DNA from: Termitomyces sp. T153
Lineage: Eukaryota; Basidiomycota; Agaricomycetes; Agaricales; Lyophyllaceae
NCBI GenBank assembly: GCA_018296165.2
Contig: JACKQL020000215.1
Location: forward strand, 1 to 44,401
Direction: 5' to 3'
Length of the DNA stretch: 44,401 bases
Shown piece after piece: positions 33,161 through 43,178 of this stretch. Each line of letters begins with the position of its first letter. The first letter of the stretch is position 1. Both the position numbers and the translations under genes were made by a program. A model generated the notes under the pieces. That model did no database searches. It saw only the letters and a list, made by a program, of their open reading frames with translations, and was not told the origin of the DNA.

Positions 33161-35346
33161 GAAGAAGGAACCTAGTCACAAGGTTTGCATGTGTAAGGTA
33201 CAAGTTATAGCAGCTAAAGATGCCATGGACCAACCAGTGCTACCAGCACAAGATAAAGAGTGTCTCATCACTTGGGTGGAGGTTAATGGCCATCTAGCAT
33301 GGATTCTGTGGGATTCTGGGAGTACAACTTCTGGAATCACACTGTTGTTTGCTCATGTGGCTGGGATATGTGTGGCACCACTGGCCACACCCATCACCCT
33401 GCAGTTGGGAATGATTGGTGTCATTCCATTGTGAATTATAGAGCCAGGGTGACCATGAAGGTCTCTGACAAGTTCTGCAATGTCTATGTAGACATTGCAA
33501 ATTTTGATTGCTACAACATGATTGTAGGGACACCATTCATGAGGGCCCATAAGGTCCTTCTAGACTTTGAAAATAACCAGGTGGTCATTGATGAGATAGT
33601 GACCCCAGCTCAAAAGTTGGAGTTGGAGGATGCTGATGGATGTGTACAACACTTCTGTACTGTGGAGAAGTAGCACAATGAATAAGCATGACTCTCTGGT
33701 GGACCCAAGCAGCCCACTATGGAGGAGGTAGTGGATGACCATGAGGTGCAAGTAACAAAGAGTTTACCCAAGGACCATCTGTCTTTACTGATTTCAGAGG
33801 AAGAATATCAGAAGAGTACTCTTCAGAAGGGGGAGAGAGTATGTCAAAAGGATCAAATTGATCCTTCAACAGGAAAAGAGCAAAGGATTTGGTAGAGACC
33901 AATCCCAAAGCCTACCCTTGAATGGGTATATGATTTACCAATGCCACAGGAGTGGTATCAGGTCATAGCAGACCTGACATGGCAGGAAGGAGTAAGAAGA
34001 TTGACCCCTATGGGTGCAGTATACAGACTGGCTACAGAGGATGAAATATCCAAGCCTAGCAAGTTTGAGTACTCATAGAGCAATACAAAAGACAGGACAA
34101 TCTGTTGCCCTGCTCAGCTAAACATACTAGACAAATCAGAGATTCATCTGATGGCCTTATGGGACAAGTATGCAAGGTAGTGCTGCAGTCAAAACTGGCC
34201 AAGGATGAATGTTATCCTTGGCCTAGAAGAGACAATGGGAAGGCACAGCCTCCCAAGCTAACAGAAGGCAATATTTCTTGCCTTTGACAGCAGTGGTACA
34301 ATGAGTTCTAGGAAATAGTCAATGGAACTAAGGAGGAACTTCCTCCATGGCATGAAGTGAATCATGAGATAAATCTCATAGATGAGACCAAACAGTAACT
34401 CATACTTTATGCCAAGATGCCTAAGTCACTTCAGCAGCAGTTGCAAGATAAAATTGATTGCTATGTACATGCTAAGTGGTGGGAACCTTGTGCAGCTGAC
34501 CAGGCTGCACCATTATTGTGTATTCCCAAGAAAGATGGATCCTTGCAAACAGCATGAGATGCATGCTAACACAACAACAATACCATTAAGGATCCAATGC
34601 CCTAACCAGATCAAGAGGTCCTTAGGGAAGATGTGGCTTGCACACCAGGAAAGTCAAAAATTGACCTCAGATGTGTATGAGCAAGTGAGGATACATACAT
34701 CAGATGTACCCAAGACTGTGTTCATGACTATCACTGGTACATATTGTAGCAATATCATGCAGATTGGCAACTGTAATGTGCCAGCAACATTCCAATGCCT
34801 GATGATGTCCATATTTAGAAATGTCATTGGGAAATGGATGCATGTGTATCTAGATGATATTTTCATCTTCTCAGACTTCATTAAGGAGCATGAGCAGCAT
34901 CTCAGAGTAGTCTTTGAAAGACTATGCAAGAACAAGCTCTACCTCAAATAGAAAAAGTGCAAGCTATATGCTGAGCACATAGAGTGTCTCAGCCATGTTA
35001 TTGACTTACAGAGTATATACTCTGATATGGATAAGTTGAATAGGATCCAGGAGTGGCATACTTCTAGAACCTACAATAATATCCAATGCTTTCTAGGGCT
35101 GGTGAACTACATTGGGAACTTTCTGCCCAATATCTCTGTGTATACTGGGCCACTAATGGCTATGATGCAGAACAGATTGTCATTTCACTGGCACCTTATT
35201 CATCAATGGTGTTTTGACATGATCAAACAGATCTGTGCTGAAACTCCCATTATTAGACCAATTGATCCTCGACACAAGGATTCCATTTGGCTGATCTGCA
35301 ATGCCTCAAAGACAGGTGTTGGAGCTATGTATAGACAAGGCCCAAG
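33161..35346 (+). pseudogene. Gypsy pol: protease, RT and start of RNase H (Family 4)
   Basis: The protease keeps its active site, WDSGSTTSG (about 33308), and after a frameshift near 33330 continues to NFDCYNMIVGTPFMRAHKV (about 33500). RT from about 34310: LPPWHEVNHEINLIDETK, LQQQLQDKIDCYVHAKWW, AAPLLCIPKKDGSL. The active site YLDDIFIFSD (about 34845) is intact. KLYLK and FLGLVNYIGNFLPN (about 35090) follow. RNase H begins IWLICNASKTGVGAMYRQG (about 35287) with the first Asp as Asn, and is cut at 35347 by a Family 3 LTR. The region 33670-34300 is badly broken. Confidence 0.86.
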
Positions 35347-36393
35347 TGTCAGGTTCCACTGACTATGGGAGCTCAGCTACACTGGACAAGTCCTTACTAG
35401 GCAGATGCAATGTCCTGTGCTTATAACCTAGCATCCTGGAGGTGGCACAAATGGTAGGGACTTGCAAGGAGAAACCAAGGGAAGCAGTCTAAGCAAGTCT
35501 GGAGTGGTCTGAGGAAGTCTAAGACCAAGTATATTAACATTGTGCTTGGGTAGGCATCAGGAACAAGTTTGTAGACATGCAAATAGAATGTGGGGTAAGT
35601 GGAGGCTTCACAAACAAAGGGAGTGGAGCCAGGGTTTGATGGGGGATCAATCAAGACTGATAGGTCCTGGGGCTGAGCAAAGAGTGAGGTCTGGAGTTGT
35701 TGTAAGAATGTTTGGAGGTCACAGTGCATGTGCAGAGTTTGTACTGATATTAGGAGGAAGGAGCTTAGGAAAACAAAGGAAATAGAGATAGTTGAGGTGA
35801 GATAGAGACAAGACAAGACAGAACAGAGAAAAGAAATAGATTTGAGACTAAAAACAGAAATGGAGACAGAAAGAAACACAAGACACAGGTAACTAGTTAA
35901 TGTAATATTAAGACTAAGGTCATGGATGCTACTTTACATCTTTATATACCAACTACTAGACATTTTCTGAGGTTCAGGAGTGCAACAGTGGGGTTTGTTA
36001 CAGCTGTGTGGGGTTTACGGGTGTCAGCTCTGATTGGAGGGCAGGCTGCAATGACATTCTGATAAGAATACAGTCCATCCTACAGTTGTCAGGGAGCCCT
36101 AGAAGGGTTGTGTAGGTTGCAGAGGTGGTCAGTCAACATGTGTCCAAGTCAGGGGAACTGTCAAAGGGGCTCAGGGGTCTTGTAAGTGAGAGGAGGAGCT
36201 GAGTAGGCATACAAGGGATGTGTCAGGGTTTGCCAGGAGAACATCAGGATTTGCTGGAAAAGTGTCAGAGTTAGCCAAGGCAGGCACTATAGGTCAACAA
36301 AGGTTGGGGTGAGTTGGGGGACTTCCAGGAAGTGCTCTGGAAAGGCAGAGTGACATAGGAGGAGGTCTAGAGGTACAGGAGCAGGTTGTGACA
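35347..36393 (-). repeat. 3' LTR of a Family 3 minus-strand element (1047 bp)
   Basis: In minus orientation it starts TGTCACAACC and ends GGAACCTGACA. The polypurine tract complement and internal 3' sequence lie to its right, so it is the 3' LTR of the element extending to 39470. TATATAAA (about 35941-35948, minus) precedes AGTCTTAAT (35907-35915) by about 30 bp. Its left end cuts Family 4 RNase H; no target duplication was found. Confidence 0.85.
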
Positions 36394-36769
36394 TCACCCC
36401 CCCTTCAGTGTCAAGACCCTCAAGATGTGGAGTGAGAGTCAGGGGTTGGTGGGGACATAAAAATCAAAGCATAAGCAATATTGATCAAATCCACAGCCAC
36501 AGCAAAGTCAAAGCAGGATTGTTGCCTATTAAGAAGCTTTCTCAAGAAATTAAAAAGGGTCAGGACATACCCTGGGGCTCCCCAGACTTATTCTATGTCT
36601 TCCTCCATGTACTCCCCAGTGGCGTCAGCATTGTCCATATCATTGTCAATGTCTCCCACCTCCTCTTCCCTGGGGGAATCTGACTCTTGTCAGGGCCATT
36701 GATACATAGAGGCCATGTACTGTAGTCATGAGTGTAGGTTTGTTTCCTCTATATTTCTGGAGTTGCTGA

Positions 36770-38480
36770 TTGAGCTTGACAGAGTTGTCTGCAGTAGTGG
36801 CTGGCCCATTGGGGGTTTTGTTGCAAGGCAGAGTTTCAGTGCAATTAGCAGTGGGAGTGGCCCCCACCTCACATTCCAGACCTGGCCTTAGCCTAGGAGT
36901 AGTCCAACCCATTCTTGTGGCTTCCAGAATTGTGCAGGCAAAGGTGACACCAGAGCAGTTTGTGGAGGCTGTGGGGCAGGCAAGGGGTCCCTCAACTCTT
37001 GAGTGGTGCCAGGCAGTGGCCCTAGTGAGTGATCAGTATAGTCTTACCTTCTTAGAGCTAATCCATTCCTATAGTGCATGTCCTGCACTTGACAGGGGGA
37101 ATGGTGTGAGTTCAAGGAGCCCATGCTGGGGCTGTAGCAGGACATGTCAGTGTGTCTTCCATGTCATTTGCAGCATGAGAAGTGTTCCATCATGTTAAGT
37201 TGGCATGCTGCCTATGTCATAATGGAGCAAGGTTGGGGTTGGGAGTGGGTGGTGGCACAGCTGGAAGAGGGGCAGAGGGGCAAGGTATTGGAGCAGAGCT
37301 CCAGAGTAAAGAGTGGGGGTAGCACAGGGTGGTCAACAATGAAGATTGGGCCCCTGCAGGGCAGGTAGAGGGAGGGGGGCCCCACAATACATAACAAGAG
37401 CAAGCAGAGAGTGTCTCCATCATTGGAGGTGGGGCTGAGCAAGCACATGCAGGGCAAGTAGGCAATGGCAGGGCCTCCAGGTCCCTATGTATGCTTCTCA
37501 AGCTCTGGAGCTCCAGTCAAGCAGTTTACAGTGGTGTTATAGTCAATTGCTGAGGCCTTTTTGTGCCATCAAGTTGAGAGGTTGAAGAGGTCACTGGCCA
37601 CTCATGAGGAGGAGGTCCACAAGGTCAGAGAGAATAGGAATGCAATGCAGAAGAAGTGGAACAAGGCATAGAGGGATAGGGATGCTGTGCAGAGAAACAG
37701 AGTTGAGTTGAGGAGCTGGAGAGGTCACTGGCCACCCATAAGGAGGAGGTCCACAAGGTCAGGGAGAATAGGAATGCAATGCAGAGGGAGTGGAACAAGG
37801 CACAGAGGAATAGGGATGCTGTGCAGAGGAACAGGGAAGTAGCCATGGGGATGGCTATGGAGTGGCTGTCACAGCTCCAGAAGTTGCAGGTGCAGGTGGA
37901 GCAGTTGGAGGTGCAAGTGGAGGTGGCAGTACAGTGGTCAGAGGAGCTGGGAGTGTGGGTGGATCAGAGGGCATCTAGCATGGAGGTGCTCCAGGCCATA
38001 GTGGAAATAACAAGGTAGCAGAAGGAGTGGCTCACCAACAAGGTGGCTTTGGAGTGGTGGGGAGTACTTCATGAGTCCTTTCTGTCTCTTCTCCTTATGA
38101 AGCTGATACATTCTGACAGACTAGGTCTAGAAACACCATATCCTCCTTGATGGAGTGTTGGCAGCACTGGAGTCCATTCATGATGGGTTGTTGAGGATGC
38201 CTGGAGATCTTGCCCCAGAGCTGGGGCAAGGGGTTATGTAGATGGGGCATTTGCTAGCAGGGCATAGTGGAGAACTACAGCAGACCCTGAAGCATAGTGA
38301 GAGGTAGCAACAGATATGGGAGAGCCCCTTCCAGGACACCCAGAGGTCCTGGCAATGGTGGTGGTGCAACTGGAGGTGGACATGGTGGAAAGAATAGTGG
38401 GGTTGGCTCTAGAGGAGGGAGGAGAATAGTGGGGTTGGCTCTGGAGAAGGGGGGAGATTAGGGGGTTTCCTTTTTGGACT
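36770..38480 (+). pseudogene. Antisense gene between pol and 3' LTR (Family 3, minus copy)
   Basis: On the strand opposite to this element's pol, a disrupted ORF reads KVTPEQFVEAVGQARGPSTL then EWCQAVALVSDQ (36770-37060). A Cys-rich patch follows across two frames (37075-37210; SACPAL, CEFKEP, CLPCHLQHEKC), resembling a small zinc-binding module. Next comes a long Gln/Glu/Val-rich predicted coiled coil (37640-38018; QKLQVQVEQLEVQVEVAVQW), and LLRMPGDLAPELGQG (about 38190) near the end. A ~134-bp tandem duplication (units at about 37587 and 37721) lies in the coiled coil. The same gene occurs antisense in the other copy (13520-14620). Introns are possible but I could not settle them. Function is unknown. 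Confidence 0.62.
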
Positions 38481-38639
38481 TGCTTTCTTGTGCTTTGCAC
38501 TTGCTCATACTCCTGTCACATTGTGTAATCCATAGTAGCATGTATATAATGCCTTCTTCAGTCATTCAGCCTGGGTGGTTGAACTCTTTTTAGTGTTAAG
38601 TGAGGGAGAGTAAATAAAACATATAGGGGGTTACTCATG

Positions 38640-39470
38640 GGAGTTGAATCTCTAATTTATCCAAAGGCAGGGGTTACACCTACTAATGCCATCTGTGTTC
38701 ACTAGTTCCAGAGGTCCCAGGGCTTGGTAGGGTGTTGTCAATAGAAGTCCTGGAGTTTGTCAGAGGCTCTGTCAAGGTTTTTTCAGAGTTCCCAAGTGTC
38801 ATCCTCTGGCCCAGAGCCCTTCCAATGGACCAGGTACTGAGGTTAGCCATGGGCCAAGCAGGAGCTGAGGATCTGGTCAACTTCATATTGATATTCATCC
38901 TCAACTTTGATGGGGGGTGGTTGACTGGAGCATTGTCCAGAGAAGGGGTCTAGAGTGTGTCTTTCAAGGAGGTGCACATGGAAGACAGGGTGGAGGCCCA
39001 GAGGGAGGTCAAGCTTGTAGGCATGCATTAAGACCTTCTGGAGGACCTTGAACAAGCTGAGTTATTTGTGATTGAGCTTGATGGAGGGCCTCCAGGTCTT
39101 GAGGTTTTGTTGATTAAGTTAAACTAAGGTGCTGGGAGGCTAGTCAGAGGTGGGGTCTTATCAGGCATTGGCATGTTTGGAGTAGGCTTGATTTTGTGGG
39201 CAATGTGGGAGGGGATATCTTTGAAGGAATGTATGAGCTAGGGGTACCAGCTGTGGCCTGGGAGGCTTTAACTTGAGTGACAAAGAATTCTTTGTCACAA
39301 GGATCCCAATGCACTATCAGGATGTGCATGTGAGACAGGGAGGCCAGGATCATACAGGTCCTCAGCTCAAGGACTTCAATTGTTTCTTCCCTCATACTCA
39401 TAAGCACATTTGCCAGAAAGACCACTAGAGTAGCAACAACTACAGGGTTGTCAGCTATTAACAACTACAG
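38640..39470 (-). pseudogene. Gypsy pol C-terminus: integrase GPY/F module and chromodomain (Family 3)
   Basis: Minus-strand reading gives WRPSIKLNHK and LPLGLHPVFHVHLLERHTLD (about 39110-38950). The chromodomain follows: EYQYEVDQILSS (about 38890), QYLVHWKGSGPEDDTWEL (about 38860-38800) and KLQDFY. The aromatic cage residues Y, W and W are present. Stops interrupt it (one at a HG-stop-PQY junction). The 39150-39470 part is probably more integrase, but I cannot place it. A 25-bp tandem duplication sits at about 39437-39486. RT, RNase H and the integrase core are missing. Confidence 0.8.
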
Positions 39471-39479
39471 GGTTGTCAG

Positions 39480-40036
39480 CTATTTTAGTTGCAGGGCATT
39501 ATGTAGCTAGCTTTACAGAGCCAGCCTTAGCAGTTGCTGGCTTAGAGGGGCCAGCTGTGGCAGTGGGCACCCCAAAGTCAGGGCACACATCCATCAACTA
39601 GTTCTTACCAGTGGGAAATTAGTCATTATAGGGCACCAGTGATGCCCCCTGAGTTGAGGAACCATCAAAAAACATGGAAGGCTCTGTACATGCCTTCTTT
39701 GGCTCTGGAAGCCAAGGAGAGGATGCTACCTACATCCCTTTTTCTAGTGTTAATTGAAAGAGGTCCAAACAGGCCTTATTTCTCTAGTTTCTAACTATCT
39801 CCATCCTCTGGCAATTTGGCATTGTGCAGCCACTGAAGCAGGTAATCAATCTGCTCATTTGGTGACATAGAGGGCTCAGGCTCTTTGACTTTGCCCTAGC
39901 CATTCTCCTTGGTGGAGAAGCATTGCTTGACCATCTCTAGTGGATTGACAAGGAGGAATCACTCTCCTTTGCTGGTATAGATGGCAACATCATGCTTGCC
40001 TTCAATTTGCCTTTGTTTTCCATAGGGTTGGCTACT
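39480..40036 (-). other. Unassigned stretch with a weak minus-strand coding signal
   Basis: A minus-strand frame reads MSPNEQIDYLLQWLHNAKLP with flanking KEPEP and SLASRAKEGMYRAFHVF, interrupted by several TAG/TGA codons at likely Trp or Gln positions. I do not recognise it. It directly follows the LTR at 40037 on the minus strand, so it may be the host or element sequence into which that LTR inserted. Confidence 0.3.
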
Positions 40037-40259
40037 TGTAACATTTCTGTCATGGGTCACACAGCTTATGGTTCACACCTTGTAAGTCAAAACCAGTCAA
40101 TTGGTTCTAATCTACAAAGTATGAAGTAAGGTGCTGCCTTATGTAATTACAGTATGGGTATTTATGGGTAGCATCATGTGATGCTACCTTATAATATAAT
40201 ATACAAATTAATACATATTACTACTTGAGTACTAAGGAGGTAATGGGCACTCCATTACA
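40037..40259 (-). repeat. LTR, Family 4 (223 bp), minus
   Basis: In minus orientation it starts TGTAATGGAGTGCCC and ends AAATGTTACA, matching 30401-30620. Just upstream on the minus strand is AAAAGGGGAGTATG (about 40260-40273), a likely polypurine tract, so this is a 3' LTR. The 9-bp dyad is preserved. Confidence 0.78.
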
Positions 40260-40533
40260 TACTCCCCTTTTGAGTCTGTCAATAGACTCACACAAAATCA
40301 CTGTAACACAGCAAACATAAAAAGGGGAGTGGGATACAGCATTCCACCCAAGACTTTTACTGGAGTTTGAGTACAAACCCCTACATTGTACAAGTGGTAA
40401 GATCAAATGACCTACATGATAAGATGGACATTGTATCATCCTAGCATGCTGTCTAACTGTGCTAAATGCTTAATGGGTACTCAGTGAGCCCATGCATGTT
40501 TATCCAATATAATTGGTGAACTACAACAGTAGT

Positions 40534-41866
40534 TCACCTGGCCTGTTCATCTATTTTTGAGGCTGCTGCTTCCTTATTGCTCACAATGTCCACCCAGCAT
40601 TCTGATACAGCATTAGCCATATCAATAGAACCACTTGATTTAGCCTCTGGAGCAGTTGGGGTAGCAACATTAGTTGCTATGACTGCATCCAAGGGACTGG
40701 GGACAACTGAGGGAGTTGCCTTTGGTTGGGAATTTGTGAGCACCACAGAATTATTGATGTAGTCCAATTCCATGGATTTCTCTGTAGGTGCATTCTGAGA
40801 GGATGCACCAGAGCTTGTAGCAAGGTCAGTAGTGGCTGTTGCCACTGACAAAGAGGGCCCCTCCTCAGTTGGAGCTGAACTTGTGGGAGGGTTCATAGAA
40901 AATGGCTCCTCCACTTGTGCCAGCATAGCTCTCACCACCTCCAGAGGTTGGTGCAGGAGGTGAGTGAAGATGCCAGCCTCACCATAGTGCAGCCATTCAG
41001 CTATGCTAAGTGGAGAGTGGCCCCTACTCTTATGGAGTTGAAGGAGCACTTGGAAGTGCTCCCAATTGCTAGTGGTGGGGGCATACCACCCATTGTACCC
41101 TACTAAAGCAGGGAGCATGCCAATGGTTTGGAGTCAATGATGGTGTTCATTGTTGACCTGCATGAACAGGTTCATGTGCAATGTGCTCTCTAACCAGTAG
41201 TGATTGAGGAAGCATGTACCATAAGTATACACATGATTCACCCAGGCAGGGGGCATGCAGTTTGTAAGGAGGTGACAAATTACCTCCATCTCACTGAGAT
41301 TGTTGACTTGTGTAGGTAGTACTTGCAGCCTATGCAGCATAAAGATGTAGGGAGTGAAAGGATTAAATTCCTCTACATGAATGCAGTAGTTGTCAACTGC
41401 ATCTCAATAGAGTTAGGGCTGAGCCACTACCATAGCAAACAGCCTCATATAGGCCATTTGCACATGTGGTGTAGTTGGAGCCAGTGCCTAACCTAAAACA
41501 TATCCAAAGACCAAACATTGGTCTATAGATAACAAAGCATTGATGGCCACACCTGAATATAGGTTCTTTGAACCTGCATGGCCATGGTTCAGAATTGATG
41601 TTAAAGTGACAGTTGATCAGGACTTGATTAAGTCCTGCTCTCTGCAAATTATTATCTATGTGGCTAAGCATGGCCAATGAATGTAATGAGTGTGAGGGCA
41701 AGAGGACTGGTATTAAATGGCAATCCCTTTTAAGCAGAGAGGTTTCCAACTCTGCTGGGGTTAGCTCCATGACCCGCCACATAGTGTGGTCTTGCAGGTC
41801 TAAAGCAGTATAGAAGGAGATCCAATGGAACTCCTGAATAAGAAGAGCAGGATATATCTACTCCCT
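40534..41866 (-). pseudogene. Long unidentified ORF upstream of a Family 4 3' LTR
   Basis: The minus-strand frame runs YPALLIQEFHWISFYTALDL (about 41850), MWRVMELTPAELE (41782), and HSLHSLAMLSHIDNNLQRAG. A frameshift near 41400 follows. It then reads VDNYCIHVEEFNPFTPYIFM, LHRLQVLPTQVNNLSEMEV (41340), one stop at about 41134, and about 194 residues ending at 40534. The last part has GYNGWYAPTTSNWEHFQVLL, then a Ser/Thr/Pro/Ala-rich tail. Together they suggest a protein of over 430 residues whose start is cut off by the LTR at 41868. One frameshift and about two stops is mild damage for this window. I do not recognise the family. It may be an accessory gene of Family 4 or a captured host gene. 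Confidence 0.55.
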
Positions 41867-41867
41867 C

Positions 41868-42916
41868 TGTCAGGTTCTGCTAACTATGGGGGCTCAGCTA
41901 CACTGGTGAGTCCTTACTAGGCAGATGCAATGTCCTGCACTTATAACCTAGCATCCCAGAGGTGGTGCAAATAATAGGCACTTGCAAGGAGAAACCAAGG
42001 GAAGCAGTCCAAGCAAGTTTAGAGTGGTCTGGGAAAGTCTAAGACCAAGTATATTAATGTTGTGCTTGAGTGGGCAGCAGAAACAAGTTTGAGGGCATGT
42101 AAATAAATTGTGGAGTACACAGAGGCTTTGCAAGTGATAGGAGTGGAGCTGGAGTTTGATGGGGGATCAATCAAGACTGATGAGTTCCAGAACTGAATGA
42201 AGGGCAAGGTCCAGAGTTGTCATAGGAATGTTTGAAGGTTGTAGCATGTGTGCAGAGTTTATAATGATGTTGAAGAGGAAAAAGACTTAGGGAAACGAAG
42301 GAAACAGAGACAGTCAAGGTGAGACAGAGACAAGACAAGACAGAACTGAGGAAAAGAAATAGATTTGAGACTAAAAAAATAGGGACAGAAACAAAAGAAA
42401 CATAAGACACAAGTAATCAGTTAATGCAATATCAAAACTAAGATAATGGACACAACTCTACATTGTTATATACTGACTACTGGACCTTCTCTGGGGTTTA
42501 AGGTGGCAATGGCAGGGCTCATTGGAGCTGCACAGGATAGATGAGTATTGGTTCTGATTGGGGGGCAGGCCACAATGATATTCTGATGCAGACACAGCCC
42601 ATTCTGCAGTTGCCAGAGAGCTCTGGGGGTTTGCATGGGTTGTGTGGTTAGTTGAATGATGTGCATCAGAATCAGGAGTTGTGTCAGAGGAGCTTAGGGG
42701 CCTTGTGAGTGAAAGGGGGAGCTGAGGAGGCCTACAGTGGATGTGTTAGAGTTTGCTAGAGGGTCATCAGGGTTTGCCAAGGAAGTGCCAGAGTTGGCTG
42801 GAGCAGGTGCCATGGGTCAACAAAGGTTGAAGTGAGTTGGAGAAGTGTTGGGGAGTGCTCCAGGGAAGCAGAGTGACTTGGGAGGAACTCTGAAGGTGCA
42901 GGAGCAGATCATAACA
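41868..42916 (-). repeat. Family 3 LTR (1049 bp), minus
   Basis: In minus orientation it starts TGTTATGATC and ends GAACCTGACA (left end TGTCAGGTTC). It aligns along its whole length with 35347-36393. AGTTTTGAT (42431-42439, minus) marks the proposed RNA start. The left end truncates the ORF at 41866. No target duplication is seen, because the right flank is another Family 3 LTR in opposite orientation. Confidence 0.83.
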
Positions 42917-42917
42917 T

Positions 42918-43178
42918 CACTCCACTTACTCCACATTCTATTTGTGTGCCTACAAACTTGTTTCTGACACCTGCCCAAGCCCAATGTTTGATATACTTGG
43001 TCTTAGACTTCTCTGGACCACTCCAGACTTGCTCAGACTGCTTCTCTTGGCTTTCCTTTGCAAGTCCCTCTAGTCCGCACCACTTCTAGAGCACTAAGTT
43101 ATAAGTGCAGAACATTGCATCCACCTAGTAATGACTCACCCAGTGTAGCTGAGCCCCCATAGTCAGTGGAACCTGACA
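42918..43178 (+). repeat. Family 3 LTR, 3' ~260 bp, plus
   Basis: From CACTCCACTTACTCC to GGAACCTGACA it matches the last quarter of the Family 3 LTR. It is the 5' LTR remnant of the element entering the right edge, placed head to head with the LTR at 41868-42916. ATCAAGACT at 43182-43190, 3 bp after its end, is the proposed primer site. Confidence 0.8.

Noticed and set aside
35421..35879. 152-aa minus ORF, and the similar 42019-42410 ORFs
   Set aside because: They lie inside Family 3 LTRs, which are noncoding. The likeness between them is LTR homology.
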